A stretch of 64,000 bases of DNA from Diadema setosum (taxonomy: Eukaryota; Echinodermata; Echinoidea; Diadematoida; Diadematidae). The translations under genes and the position numbers were made by a program. Positions within the stretch are counted from its first letter, which is position 1. Each line of letters begins with the position of its first letter. The notes beneath the pieces are model-generated. The model worked only from the letters and a program-made list of their open reading frames with translations. It had not been told where the DNA came from and did not search any database. The stretch spans positions 11,594,100-11,658,099 of the forward strand of contig CM067059.1 in assembly GCA_033980235.1 (NCBI GenBank), in the 5' to 3' direction. This document shows positions 14,501 through 27,898 of the stretch, in pieces.

Positions 14501-16240
14501 TCATACACACATACACACACACATGAACACACACACACATATACACACATACACAAAAGCACATGCACAAACACGCATTTGATGTTCATTATACACATAC
14601 GCACTATATATGATGTTACATAGTGTTCTGTTGAGAAATGAAAAATGAATTAAATCAAATTAAAAAAAAGTATTATAAATTATGTTAGTGTGTAAAATGT
14701 GTTTATATGCATAATGGTATTTATACATAATTTTATATTCATACATTTACACATTATGCACATATATTTGTATTTTTTTTCTCATCTGTCTAATCTAGTC
14801 TTTTGTTTGATCTTCCCTTATGCATCTTTTCCCCTGAATAGGTATAGGAATACACATTAAATTAGCACATAACAAGTTTTCATGGTAAATTGCCTGTATC
14901 TGTGAATGCTTTTCATTGATTTATTTTTCCTCAGGCTGCCATCACTATCAAGCTCCTGTTTAAGATTGCAGACTCCTGCTGTTTTTTCTCTCTCAAATTG
15001 GAATTTATATTTGACTTCTTTGATTCCAAGTAGGGCTTATTTGTTCAAATACTTTAAAGGTTATCGTGATTGTCACACTGTGAATTTATTGTGTAGATTT
15101 CTTTTGCTCAAATAATACACCCTTAATTCGTGTACGAGTTTCATGGCAAAATGCAGAAATAAAATCGGACTACTCTCCAGACATCTATGCGCCTACTTGA
15201 CACCCCCTTTCCCCTCTTTCGCTGAAATAATAACATAATGTCACTTTTGTTTTGTTTTTTCTTTCTCTCTTTATAAAGCTCTCTCTGTCTTTCCTTTTTC
15301 AATTTATTCTATTTCCTTTCTCACCCTTGATTTCCTGGATTCCTCGAGCGGCACTATTCCCTCGTGTTTAAACACTCATTGGCGGCGTATAGAGGTATGC
15401 CCTGACGAGTAATAATAACGCCATGTTTTCGCAAAGATGAGCCGGGTCTAAACAATGTCAGTTTGCGGCGAATATTATTTTCTTTCTGTGCCAATTGATT
15501 TGCCTCCATCAACACCACTAATCTTTCACACCCCCTCTCTCCCTCCATCTCCTCTCTTTATGTGCCCAAGCATTCCCCTCCTCTCTCTAGTTCTTTACCC
15601 TCCTCAGCTCTCGATGGACTGCCGAATTTTTAGGAGATTTTAATGATTGATTCGTCGTGCGTCTCAGAATACCTGGCTCGGAGCACACTCATCACGTAGA
15701 GTCAATATTAAATGATGTTGTTGTTTTCATTTCAGTAGAATGTCAGCCCCGGTTCTCTCAATCTTGTCATCTTTGAAGTGTGAGGTGCGCAGATGCATTT
15801 ATACGAAGCAGTGCCGCCGCCTTAACGAGTACTCTGACATCTTAGTCACAGATAACTTAAATGGAAAGAATAGAGCGGGTCGATTTTGCAGACCGCTGGC
15901 GGTTTATTCTTTTTTTCTCTTTGTTTCGTGTTGTGTTTGTCTTTGTTTTACGATAAAATAATTCCACAACATGACCATATCATCTTAAGCATGATGGACA
16001 TGTGAGGTTACCAACAGATTTTGATGTCGTTTCTTCCCGATAGCACTTTGGGCATAAAGTTAGGTTGGGGAGTGGAATGTTAGTTTGTTACCGCACCGAA
16101 GCTGTTTAAATGAGACATACTGTTAATAGAAACTATATTGTTTGATCATGAAGATTTATCAAACTTGTTCTCTTTGGAAGGGAAACAATGTGGTAACCGT
16201 TTCGGGCTTCTGTTCAGGGTTTGACAATTCTGCCTAACAT
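11581..16240. other. non-coding DNA with simple repeats
   Basis: No gene recognised. Contains CA/CG alternating tracts (13189-13218 and 13284-13324), a C/A homopolymer junction (12138-12165), a TTTC/TC polypyrimidine run (about 14187-14245), a degenerate CA stretch (about 14505-14560) and a further C-run (about 13928-13940). The ORFs in this interval are short and low in complexity. Confidence 0.55.
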
Positions 16241-16242
16241 GC

Positions 16243-16245
<3 letters not shown>

Positions 16246-16301
<56 letters not shown>

Positions 16302-16317
16302 AATACCATGTGTGCAA

Positions 16318-16354
<37 letters not shown>
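16246..16354. repeat. (TA)n followed by (TG)n
   Basis: About 26 TA units at 16246-16297, a short unique spacer, then (TG)n at 16320-16354. Translation of the reverse strand gives HTHTHT and IYIYIY strings, which are not protein. Confidence 0.95.
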
Positions 16355-16355
<1 letters not shown>

Positions 16356-16657
16356 TTTAGAACAAGACTCTTTCACGTAAACATCCAACAAGGCTTATGT
16401 CTTTAGACATAGCTTATATAGGTTAGAGCACGGATGGATCCGCTGATAAGTCTTTTCAGTTTGAGTTGTAAAAAGCAATGACCCCCATTACTGAAACCTA
16501 AATTTCTTCACTAAGTTTTGCTGCCCAAAAAGAAATGAATATAGACACATAACCAATGATGTGTACATACAGCCTGAGATTAACATATTACTATATTGTA
16601 AACATATGGACGGATACGCACATCAAGAAAGGTAGAGAGGGAAGGAGACACAAAGGA

Positions 16658-16658
<1 letters not shown>

Positions 16659-16698
<40 letters not shown>

Positions 16699-16699
16699 A

Positions 16700-16744
<45 letters not shown>
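16659..16744. repeat. (AC)n microsatellite
   Basis: About 86 bp of AC with two interruptions near 16693 and 16702. Confidence 0.95.
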
Positions 16745-16748
<4 letters not shown>

Positions 16749-17909
16749 ACACCGGCTAATGATTTCACATCTTCAGATGACAGCGCCTCCCGCTGCGATA
16801 CTTCATTTGTCCTTGGCATCGAACTGTATCATAGGCTTCGCCATATATACATTATGGCAATCATGTACCACGTGCAGCGTTCGTCTCAATACTTAATAAG
16901 GTGACGGTAGTTGATCGATTGTACTTGCGATGGAGAATTTTGAAATAGAAACCTTAAATTCTCCAGTGTTGGTTTGACACTTCCTAAAAGCCACCAGTAA
17001 CCTTCTCCCACCCCCCCCCCCCCAACTACATTTATGAATTTTTAAAACTCGCTTAGAGCATTGCACCTGGTCGGTATGCTCAGGATAAAGAGACACTGTC
17101 GAGACATGATGAATGTCTCTAGCAATATGACAGAAACACCGAATAACGAATGAACAGCGGCAACTTATGAGAACAGCTTAAATCAATTTGGCTGCGTCTA
17201 TATCAAACTCTTTGTTGGACTTAATATCTGCGAAAACGAAATAAAGTACATGTACTTCTCATATTCCAAGAATATTTTCTAATAACCTCAAGGTATAGCC
17301 GACGACAATATTCTTAATCAAGTTATATGAGATGAATCTGTTGTACATTACGTGTATGATTTAGTCGGAGGGGTGCGGGTCAAAGAAGGGGAGGCTAGCA
17401 TATGGACCGAGTATATATTTTTTCGTCCCCGCCACACAGTGTGTTGATCGCAGGTACCCCTGCACTTTATTCCGTCTATTCCAGTCACGTGTCTCAAATT
17501 TCTGCCTGCGCCCGGAGTTGAAGAGATCCGGGGTATGCCTAATGTGAAGCTTATAAGATTACCCACCTTATATCACTTCTCATCTTCCGCGAAAAAAAGA
17601 GGTTAATGTGGATTAAAACATCGCTTTGGGATCGCGCTCCTCAATGGGAAATCTATCTTAGACATCCACGTCGAGAACATGGTATTGTAAGATGACCCTC
17701 TGTTGTGGCCACCAATATGTTATCATCTTACACTTACCACTATATCTTACCAACCGGAAACACACAATTTTGTCATAGAAATCCATCCATTAGAATTACA
17801 TTTATGGAGAGGAACGCTATCAGAGCACGGGGATATCTTTTCTCAAGTGTTATATTGCTTTTTTTTTTAAAGACATTTCTGCAAAGAACACTAAAAAGTC
17901 AATCAAAAT
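16745..17909. other. non-coding DNA, nothing recognised
   Basis: No exon, RNA gene or mobile element could be supported. A C-run lies at about 17010-17024. Confidence 0.5.

Positions 17910-17946
<37 letters not shown>
17910..17946. repeat. (CA)n microsatellite
   Basis: About 18 CA units, just upstream of the 64-bp tandem duplication at 18007. Confidence 0.95.
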
Positions 17947-17950
<4 letters not shown>

Positions 17951-18006
17951 ATAGCACAAAACAGAACACAACTAGAGACTATAAAATCCTGTTCCAGTCT
18001 AACAAT

Positions 18007-18136
18007 CAGAAAGTGGTGGAATTAATGAAATGCGTGTATATTTGACATTTTGCTCAAATTACTTAAACTTCAGAAAGTGGTGGAATTAATGAAATGCGTG
18101 TATATTTGACATTTTGCTCAAATTAACTTAAACTTC
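18007..18136. repeat. two-copy tandem duplication, 64-65 bp unit
   Basis: Copy 1 starts CAGAAAGTGGTGGAATTAAT at 18007 and copy 2 starts identically at 18071. The copies read identically throughout except that copy 2 has one additional A in the ATTAACTTAAACTTC end. Such identity in otherwise diverged non-coding DNA means a very recent duplication, or an assembly or replication-slippage artefact. No ORF depends on it. Confidence 0.95.
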
Positions 18137-21100
18137 GAGCTATCAAACAGAAATCTTTTAACCCCCTAAATGACTAACGTGTGCTGTGAAGCTCTAATAA
18201 CTTTTTTTTTTGTAGAAGAAAGTGGACACAGACATACACACAGACACACGCACACACACGCACACATACGCACACACACACTTATCATATTCATATACAA
18301 AAATTGGAAAATAATTGCGTATCATGATATACGATATCCATATAACAAAGTAATCAGTCACAATGCAGAGACAAACCAATTAACTTTTACAAAAAGAATA
18401 AAGCTTTCCAGATGACATCTTCAAATGAAGGAACAATTTAACGTGAATAATGTGTTTGTGTGTACCTGTGTGTGTGTTCACGAGAGATCTACTCCACTAT
18501 CCTCTCTGAAAGAACTAGTTTTCCTTGTATACGTTGCTTTTCGAAGAAAGTACGAAATGAGAGTATCCTTTCCTGCAAAATTAAAAAAAAGTCAACCTGA
18601 AACCTCCCGCGATACGGTCACAAACCAAATATGAATAAAGACTCTATTTGGAGATCGATTTCAAAATCACTCGAAGCAACTTTCGAGCAATCTTTAGATT
18701 AAAGATAAAAAATGACAACGTCTTTATAAGCAATTTCAAGTGACGCCAACCGGGATGAAACTTGAACGTGTTTGAAGAGTATACGTATCAGTACATTGAG
18801 CTGATCAGCGACGAGAAACGAAAAGAGAAACGGGAAAAGTCAAAATTAGAAAGTTGTATCATTGCAATCGTCACAATATGCATTCGAAATGTTTGCTCTT
18901 CATGCTGTATACGCTGAATGTTGATGGATTTGCAAAGAAATCGAGCTCGAAGGCAAGCATCTTCCCGGAAATTAAAGGCAACGTGATATCGATGCGAGGA
19001 GTCCAGTATGAAGAAGTGGGTTGCATTATAAAAGCATCCGAGTAGCGTCCCATGCAAGGGATGAGCCATACTTGAATTTGAAAAAAAAAAAAAAAAAAAA
19101 GGATCACGCAAAGCATGAAAGCATCTTTCTTCCTCTCGATATGAAAGTTTTTGCACTGATCATGATGACTCCCTGTACTTTGCCATCAAGAAGATTTCTT
19201 ATTCAGTTCCTTGATTTTTCAATGCTTTAATGATTATATTGAACCCAAAAGACACTGAATGTTACTCTTTCTCATAATAAAATTCCTGGTTAACAAGGAT
19301 AAAAACGAAACAACAACGACTGAACTTCGCCGCAGCTGTTATCTCCCCTGTCATCCAAGTTTCTCGGGTGTGGATAAAACAAGAAGATGAAATGTTGACG
19401 TAATGGCTCCGCGCTCCCACTGTGCTTCGGCTTTTAGCTCTCCATAGCGCGCTAATGCATGAGAAGTACAGTTATCGTCAATCCCATGCATGCCTAACTG
19501 CATCGCACATCTTACAGACCGTTTGAGCAGAAACCCCAGCGTGTAATTGAATACCTGGGACTGTTACGCCCAGGGTGAGCGGGACGAGAGGAAATAATGA
19601 AGACCTCATACTCCAGGGTTCTTAGGCGCCTTTGAGTCTCCGCGGAGATGCTGGCAAGATTTAGGCAGACAATGCAGCAGTGTGTACGATCTTCCGATTG
19701 CATCCTCTTCTGTTGTCGATGCACCCGTATAAATATCCATGTTAAAGACCTTTTCACTTGATGGGTTAAACGCATTCAATGTACTTCGAAAAGATGATGC
19801 TTTTTATTATGCTTGATACATTAACAATCTGAGGGCATGATATAAATTGTCTAGGTTATAGTAATATCATCACTCAGTACGATTACTTCATATCAGCCCA
19901 AGATGTCTATACACAAACTACATGAGAAAACGTTCCTTCCGATATGGGATTGTGCTGGTGTGTTTATTTTACCTTTTCAAATACCCCCTAAAACACTCAA
20001 TACCAACACTTATACACTTTGTAGTGCCTTCAGCCATATGATAAATTGGTTTAATTTCTCATAAGTAGATGGGAGATGATAGGAATAAAAAAAGAAAAAT
20101 AAATAACTTCTGCCTCCTCTAAAAGACTGTTACACAATGTCTTGCGGGTTAAACAGTTCTTTCAAATACAACAACATACCAAGAAAATAACCCCATGTAC
20201 TGGCACTTGACTGTTAAAGTCAATGTTACTGATAGTTTGATTGTCAATGTTCAATTTCCCTAATATGACATAAGTACCTTTTTAGGTAGGAAAATGTCTT
20301 AAAATTTTGAAACTATGCCATGACTTCACGTATGCCATCCTAATGAAGCTTTTTTTTTTTTCTTAAAATGGCAGTCTCCTGCATTTCTCTTTCCTCTGCT
20401 TTCGTTTTGGCAAGATATAATAATTCGCCATGGTGTTGTATAGAATACAAGGTGTACCTTACCTTTAGGTCAATGAAGCTATATCTGCAAAAGCGTAATT
20501 CCAGATATTCATTGTTTTTCAATTATGTTTATAAGCATCTGTTTGCATTTTTTCATCGTTACATGATTGGATTAGAGTTTTTTTCGAGGCAAAATGCAGA
20601 AGTAACGAAAGAAAGTAAGCAAGCAAACACACAAGCAAACAAACAGTCAATAAGTTGATTCATTATCATTATTATGATATCATTAATGTAGCAATCAATC
20701 AATAGAATGAAGTTCCATCGGCGCGGTAGCATATCTCAGTCGGAAATCGTAAGTAGAAATATTTCATCAAGTCACCTGGAATTTTAATAATCTTTAATTC
20801 TGGTTGATAACGCTACATCATTCGTGCGTATATGCTGACAAGAAATTTCGTTTGACGTTTACGCTACGATACTTCAGAAATGACTTTGATGTGATGATTT
20901 GTCATTTTTTCCTTCTTTTATTTTTCCCTCCTTCTCATCGTTTACCTCATTCTTCTTCCCATCATCCAGCTATAGCTCTTGACGGTATGGAGAAGGCGTT
21001 AATGCCCTCACACAAGAAGATGTATGACCTGTCAACCAGCCTGCCTTGTTACCCCGTTGGGGTACTCCATCTGTATCATCCTATGACAGGACAGAAGCTA

Positions 21101-22676
21101 GAAATAAAAGTTAAAGCAGAATGCGATATAGCGCGATGCGGAAACCATCAGTAAATGGAGGTGGTTTTTACATTTCTCTTTTCTTCTCGGTTTTTCACCC
21201 TCCATCTTTATTTTTTGTTCTTCCCTCTTGACCCCCCCCCCCCCCCCTTAACCGGACGTGTGTGCCACTTGAGAATGTACTGTTAGAGCTGGGGTAAACA
21301 CTATGCAGTATACCGATGTCTTTAGGCATAGCTGTGGCATGCTTTCTATTCTTCTTTTTCTTCATCTTTTTTTTCTTCTTCCTAGAAGCATGTTCTCTTG
21401 TGGCGCCAAAGGTATGGAATAGGACGAAGCAGAGTTTGGGTTTTGCAAGCGATGGAAGTCCGCTTGATCGCTTACAGTCGTATAGTAATGTTTCTGTTAG
21501 AATAAATTGATTATGCTTGTATGTAAGGATAAACACATATTGTAATTGATTTCCTTTCCTCTAAAATTAGAAACCGAATCGCTCATCCATAGCAAGAAAT
21601 CTGATGCACGCGTCTTCTTTTACGTTCTTTATAATGCTGAAGGAACATACTTGCTCAATACCAACGAAGACTGTAGTAATGCAATCAAATCGTCACGGAG
21701 TACATTGTCTGTATGCAGATTTGGCGGCATTACGAGTTACCATTTGCATTGTTTTGGAGTATTATGTGAAGCGGATTTGATAATACTCACTTAAGGATTG
21801 AACATTAAAACACTAACAACACCAACAATCACGAACTACCCCCAGGCATACAAAATCTTACAATGACGTGCTGCATACAATGGTAACTGAATTCCACGAA
21901 AATTAAAGAATATCCATAAAGCATTTGAACGTGCATGTCAATAGATGTCAGCCTTTGTCAATGAAGTTTCAAGTTTCTCTAAGATTTAGATTTCAACCTC
22001 ACGTTGTAGGTTCTTTTTCATCTTATTTTTTTTTTTCACAGACGGATGGATGCAACCTGCTTTTGTTTGCTTTTTTCCCCCGCCAATCTTGTGAAATCTT
22101 TTCTCTGTCGCCCTGGGAACCACGAGTTTCGAGTTACCAACGTCCACTGTCCTATATTGCCGCTACCAAGATTCGGGGTACGTCACACGATCTATTTGCA
22201 CATGGCATCTCCTTCCTTCATACCAAGTGTTGTGGGACAGAGATTCACACAAGGGTGATGATTTGCCCTTTTCGATCATGTTGTGTACGTACATTTACAC
22301 AAGCATTAAAATGACATACATTGTGTATGCACATTACCGCGGTACAGAGGAAAGGAAGTATGGAAACATGCATGGTCGGAAAGAGATCGACATTTTCTAA
22401 GTCTAACCTTTGCGGTCCTCCAACAGATGGATAAGCCGAGAAGTTTAGAGACATATCAGAATGATGCAAACGATAGAATGAGAACGGCGTTAAGGTGCCA
22501 TGACCGTGAACACTATGGTTTTAAAGTGGCAACTTAATGCCCTTATTATTCTCATCCAACTATATGATAAAAAACACTTTAACTTATACAGAAAGAACGC
22601 AGACTTTGCAATTCATAATGCATAATTTAGGGGTCTATGTGCTAGATAACTAGATCACGTAATATGACGGCGCATA
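18137..22676. other. non-coding DNA, nothing firm recognised
   Basis: No gene supported. A degenerate CA/CG stretch lies at 18226-18282, an A20 run near 19081-19100 and a C-run at about 21232-21248. Open frames of 96-116 codons near 20368 and 20804 lack domain signatures and credible splice sites, and one is rich in F/L from polypyrimidine sequence. Confidence 0.5.
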
Positions 22677-22705
22677 ACACACACACAAACAAACACACAC
22701 ATCCG

Positions 22706-22757
<52 letters not shown>
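22677..22757. repeat. (CA)n microsatellite
   Basis: Interrupted CA at 22677-22708 and pure CA to 22757. Confidence 0.95.
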
Positions 22758-22758
<1 letters not shown>

Positions 22759-24556
22759 TAAGGGGGTGAGGGGTGGGTTGGGAGAAGAGACGGCGAGCGA
22801 GCTGATATTATGACCTCAGGAGGGGCCAGGTGGCCCGCTGTCTATCTGCACGCAACGCCGAACCCAGTACCACCTGTCAAAGTGAACATTCTCGCTTCAC
22901 GTGATGTCTTCTCGGACCCTCTCTTCCTTCGAACTCTCACGTCACTGCAGATCACTCACTGCCATCAAATTATGTGCAAATTGTAGATGACATTATCATA
23001 ATATATCCCCCATCAAACCATCAATGCGACATGAGAGAGAGAAAAAAAATATTTCGGTAACGAATTCGTCAACGCCAAAATTAGGCTGTTATGACTGCTC
23101 TAATTGTCACGACACCCATCTAAATCGATACACCAGTCTCAGGCGCCATTTTCTAGACAGTATCTCCACGAGGAATTCTTACACTTCATCGCGCTAAGCA
23201 GTATCAAATCGACACAATATTGGCTTCTTTGCTTTGCGTTCATAACCCAACTCTGCCATCTCATTCTCCGCTTTCCGCTATAGAACATCATCGATTGAGT
23301 TTTATTCCTTGGTGATTTTGCCCCAGTTTCGCGCCATGAAGAGCGATGCGGGGGAGGGATGCGGTTTGTTTTAGTGTGGGAAGTTTTTTTGGTGGGTAAA
23401 ATACTGCTAAAGTTTGATGGGTGTTTCAGTGCACTCTTTTTGAAAGATTAAAGCAGATTTGTGTCGCATAACTACATGTTCCTGTGAAATTTCGAGTAAC
23501 GAGGGCGTTGCCATACATGCTCTTTTTCTTTTTCGGAAATGTGAAAAAAAAAAATCTAGCCTTGAATAACCCTTCGGAAGGAAACACTGGCGTGTCCAAG
23601 CCACCGCACATTTCACTGATGGTCTGGTGCATCTTGGTGGCGTCCGAGAAATCAATTTCCTGCGAATTACTCACGCTCTGGTTGATACTGAGATATACTT
23701 CGAGGAGGTGCGGACGAGTTAGATTGAGGAGAAAATAAATCAAGGCATTGAGGCATAATCATTTTGATAAATCCTGCTTTTTAGCGTCTTGGTCTTGGCG
23801 TAGTCATCCTCTTTCAAAAACGATAAGGTTTTTTTATTATCATTATTTTCTGTAGTTGGGAATGCACACGTATCTGGCTGACGTGTATCAAACTTTTGAA
23901 AGAAACCGCTCCTTACTTGAGCACTGCACAATTACGGAGCTACAACATCTTGGCTTCATGGTAAACGTTGATCAAAGACCGTCATTTTAACCAAACCCTT
24001 CAGGCATCCGAAAGACTCCATAAGGTAAAGTCCTGGTGGTCATAATTATATTGATGGACTGGGAATAGGTCGGAAATATTTCAGCATGGAGAATCTGTTC
24101 TCCTACAGACCTCGTCAAACGTTTACAGGAATATCTGTATTCCTTTTGTCACGAAACTTAGGTTCGTGTAGACAAAAAAAAAGTACTTGTAAGAAAAATC
24201 AGCATAAAATAGTGGTAGAATTTCAAATAGAAGTGTTTTTTGTTCACGTCTTATGTATGGAGAAAGGAAGAGAATGAAGCTGATCAAAGACAAACTAGAA
24301 ACTATTTACCGGTAAGAAAGTAATGCACCGTGAACAAATTCTATGGTTTGACGAAAAGAATCTGAACTCTTCTCTGATGGAGGTCATACATACATGTACA
24401 TAACGCAGGGCAAGGAGAACAGATTTTCACATGAAAACGGCATAGAATATTTTCATCATTTTATCTCATTATCATTTTCAAATCTGTCTCAGTAACCATG
24501 AACGACAATGGCCAGAGAATGCATTAAAATAAATGCTTTTCTTTCCGCTTCCTACT
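22758..24556. other. non-coding DNA, nothing recognised
   Basis: No exon, RNA gene or repeat terminus supported. Two antisense open frames around 23407-23743 overlap each other in different frames, which argues against either being protein. Confidence 0.5.
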
Positions 24557-24698
24557 GGAGAGAGCTACAACTCATGCACGTAAAAGATCTCGCTTCATTT
24601 GTCCCGCTTAACGTCCATCTGGACCCCATGGAAGATCAGCTAGTGCAGTTGAATATGGGCTATCCACCCATCTCCTCAAATGGAAATGAAACAAACAG
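24557..24698 (+). mobile_element. SINE, 5'-truncated and internally deleted copy
   Basis: This is a partial copy of the SINE at 32556. Shared blocks in order are: GAGAG then CACAACTCATGCACGTAAAA (with a one-base difference at the start), GATC[C/T]CGCTT, a CTGGACC[A/C]CATGGAAGA block, and GAATATGGGCTATCCA followed by TCAAATGGAAATGAA at the 3' end. Compared with the longer copy it lacks the tRNA-like 5' part and about 40 bp of the middle (the block containing CACCCGGTGAAGTGG). It ends in ACAAACA, the start of the same kind of tail. Non-autonomous; mobilisation would depend on a LINE. Confidence 0.85.
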
Positions 24699-26260
24699 TG
24701 CTTACACTCAATACATCACACACTTTTCAGTTGGAAAATCACTTTAGTCTGACGCGTTTCTACAGCAACTGCCGTTTGTGCGTGAGTGCTTCCTCCTAAC
24801 TTCATTGAATTTCTCTCAGTAATGCTTGGATGGTAAAGGACTTTTAGCTATACTGTTACAATACATGTTAAGACAGTTGCAGTCCCGCCTACGTCAAGCT
24901 CTGGATGCACATTCATGAAAGGTGTAATCACCACGCGTCCTTTTAGTGTGATATCGTAATCGCCCCTCTTTCTTTCCTCTTCCTCTTCGTTGATCATCCT
25001 TCTCCCCTCTACCATCTTTGCAGGTGACTCCATCATCCTTTTTTTAATTTCTTTATGTAACCTCTTATACACTTTCCTCTCTTACAACTCTCTTCTTATA
25101 ACTCTCTGTCTATGTGTGCGGTGTGTCTTTCATTGCGTTATCAACAAGCAAATCCACATCAATCTAAACAAAATATCTCAATAGCATTTCTAGAGCTTTC
25201 GCAGTCTTCGTCGCTTGGCGCCTCCCCTCCCCACCCCACCCCCGCTTTACTGACGCATCAAGCTTCTCTCGTGACATTTCCACGTCCTAATCTCCCAATA
25301 ATACTCCGGCAGGCCCAGACTGCAGAAGGGCCGGTCCGTCTGCTCCGTCTACCACGCCGAATGCACTGGAGGAGATGAAGACATGATGATAGTCGGTGCG
25401 TTCATTCTTGTCATTCGCGGCTCGCGGGTCTCGAGTCGAAAAAACAAAGATCAAAATATAAACAGTGATCCACAGCTTGTCGTGTACGTCATACATGCAG
25501 CATATTCTGTCTTCAGTCTTTATGAAAAATAAGCGTTTTCACTTAGATCGTGCGGTAATCTGACCCGATGATAACAGGATGCTGTTATTACTACAAACAT
25601 AAACCATAATAAATTTCCTATAAAAAATAGTGTTTATATCTCACAAAAAAATCGTTCTCCCTAATTTTATGAGAATCTCGGTTCAATGAGAGCAATTTTT
25701 ATTCAATGCAGAGAGATGATATCATGAGCAAACATAGTGATAAGGTTCATCTTCTAAGAAGAAGTAGACATTATACTTGAATAACCAAAGCATAATCGTG
25801 TATCTCGAAACATGATCAGAATGATAGTTGCAAGGACGTACTCACCAACCTCCTCGGTAATGTATATGCATGCAACCAATACAGTCCTTTTCTCTCTTGT
25901 CTCTCTCTCTCTATCCCTCTCTTTCCATCTCTCTTTCTCTTTCTCTCTGTCTTTTCATTTGAAACAGCAATTGAGACAGAGACATGACCAGGGAATGAAA
26001 CAGCTGAAATAGTAACATGCCAGCAACTTTGGTGTCTGTACGTATGAATTTCTACTTATGTATCACATTAATGCGGATTTGTCTGAGATTGATGATGCAG
26101 ACTCAATATCAAAGGTAGAATAGAAAATGGGGAGGTGGGACATAAAAAGGGATCTCACTTCAGCAAGAATGAATGATTGGAGAGAGAATGAGTTGTGTAA
26201 AGGCCCAATTGCTTCTCTGTGAAATCCGCAAGTTACCGAACGTTAACAAGACACTAAGGT
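24699..26260. other. non-coding DNA, nothing recognised
   Basis: CT-rich sequence near 25890-25950 and scattered unique DNA. No exon or RNA gene could be supported. Confidence 0.5.
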
Positions 26261-26398
26261 ATTCAGTTCAGGGCCCTGTTTTATGAAGAGTTAAAATTGA
26301 TTATATAGTTGATTTAAACTGTAAGTCTATGGCAGCCTGTGTGGTAAGGAAATTTAAAATCGATTTTATCTTTTGATAAAACGGGGCCCATTCAGTTC
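26261..26398. mobile_element. 119-bp MITE with 9-bp target site duplication
   Basis: The element runs 26271-26389. Its left end GGGCCCTGTTTTAT and right end ATAAAACGGGGCCC are inverted repeats with one mismatch or shift, and AAAATTGATT/AATCGATTTT continues the pairing inward. The sequence ATTCAGTTC occurs at 26261-26269 and again at 26390-26398, immediately outside the termini, and is an evident target duplication. No coding capacity. A 9-bp (or 8-10 bp) duplication fits Mutator- or hAT-type transposases, but the termini do not let me decide. Confidence 0.9.
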
Positions 26399-26756
26399 CG
26401 TTTATTTCTGCATTCCGTTTTCATTACAATGTATAACAGAATTTGACGATATGTTATAAATCATTGTTCCCACTCATTAATACAAATTGTGGGGTATGAT
26501 TGTATAAAAATGAAGTATTGAAAAAAAAATGCAATAATTTCAAATTGATTGTAGATTGTACGATAAGGAACATTTCAATTGGATGTAAAGAATGTAGGCC
26601 CTATAAACATGCAGTATCATATAAAATTGAAAATGCAGGAGACCATCTTCATAAGCAGAGCTTGACTGGGAAGATGGCCCCAGATAAACTTACAACACAA
26701 TGAATGAAACTATCTTAAAGTACAATTCTATATTGCCATTCACAATATAGTGAATA

Positions 26757-27894
26757 CAGGCGCGGTGGAGCACCCCAATTTGCATCTCATTATCGCCCCG
26801 TTCTATTTGAATTTCCAACGGGCATCCACGGCTGCCCGAAACTGTGTGCATGAAAAAGTCAAATCTTTACCTTCTCCTTGTGCCGCTATGCGTGCAGCTA
26901 GTAAACTCAAACTTCCCACACTATCTAAGTTTTTAAAAACCTTCCTTTTGATGAAAAAATTATGAAATTTGCTGCACTAGAACCTGAGATATTAAAGCGT
27001 TTTGAAAATCACCTCTCGCAAAACATGCTCTCTGTTTTTTTCCGACTGGACTATGGCCGGGCTCCAATGTGTCCGAAACTGGCAACATAAGTTCATCAGG
27101 CCTCAATCCATATATGGTGAAAGTTTTCGCTTTGTACCACCTGTACTTTTTGAGAAATCAACTTGTTTCTACAGGGTTTGGAATAGAAAATTGTAGTCGG
27201 CGAAACAATTGAAAATGACGTCATTTCTTTTCCCGTAATATTGGGCATGCGTGGTACGTGAGATTCAGGATTTCGTGCTCATTGTTGGTTTGCATGTGAC
27301 GCAGTCAATTTTGCTGAGTGTCGCACGGCGGTGATTGCTGAGCTGCTGCCGCGCACGCTGCATGCAGCAATGCGTTGTGTGTGCTGTGACATGCAACGCC
27401 ACAGTGACGCGATTAATTATACATGGGACCGACCTGTACGCTTTGCGTTCGTGTCATTTTTGACATCACCTTCTGTTTTTTTCCGACACAACCATGGCCG
27501 GGAATATTATGGTATGAAATTTAAAATGCAAGCAGATAAATAAATTTCGGTGTACTTTGTTTGAATGGCGCTTTTGTTCCGCAATCACACTTCGTGAATT
27601 TTAGGATGATTTTCGAGGCATATTTTTGGTAATTTTGCTCGCCAGGTTTTCGCTAAAATTTCACATTTTATCATTGTCAAATCCTTTAATATGTTATATG
27701 TGCATATTCGGACATGTTTTCAAATTCAAACTAACTCAATTTTAATCCGAAAATAGGTTTCCTGAAATTGTTATTAGCTTGAGAAGTTGTTTACTTTTTC
27801 TCAACTACGCGAGTACATGTTGTTTACTTTATGCAAATGAGGCTCGGCTGCCGATGGATTTCTGCGAGATAATTGGGGTGCTCCACCGCGCCTG
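26757..27894. mobile_element. 1.14-kb non-autonomous DNA element with 24-bp TIRs
   Basis: The termini at 26757-26780 and 27871-27894 are a perfect 24-bp inverted repeat that begins CAGGCGCGGTGGAGCACC and ends CCAATT. AATA lies directly outside both ends (26753-26756 and 27895-27898), a possible 4-bp target duplication. Inside, a block containing TTTTTTCCGAC and ATGGCCGGG appears twice (about 27034 and 27472). No frame over 70 codons and no transposase signature is visible, so it is non-autonomous. It also carries a perfect TGACGTCA at 27216-27223. Superfamily unknown. Confidence 0.85.
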
Positions 27895-27898
27895 AATA

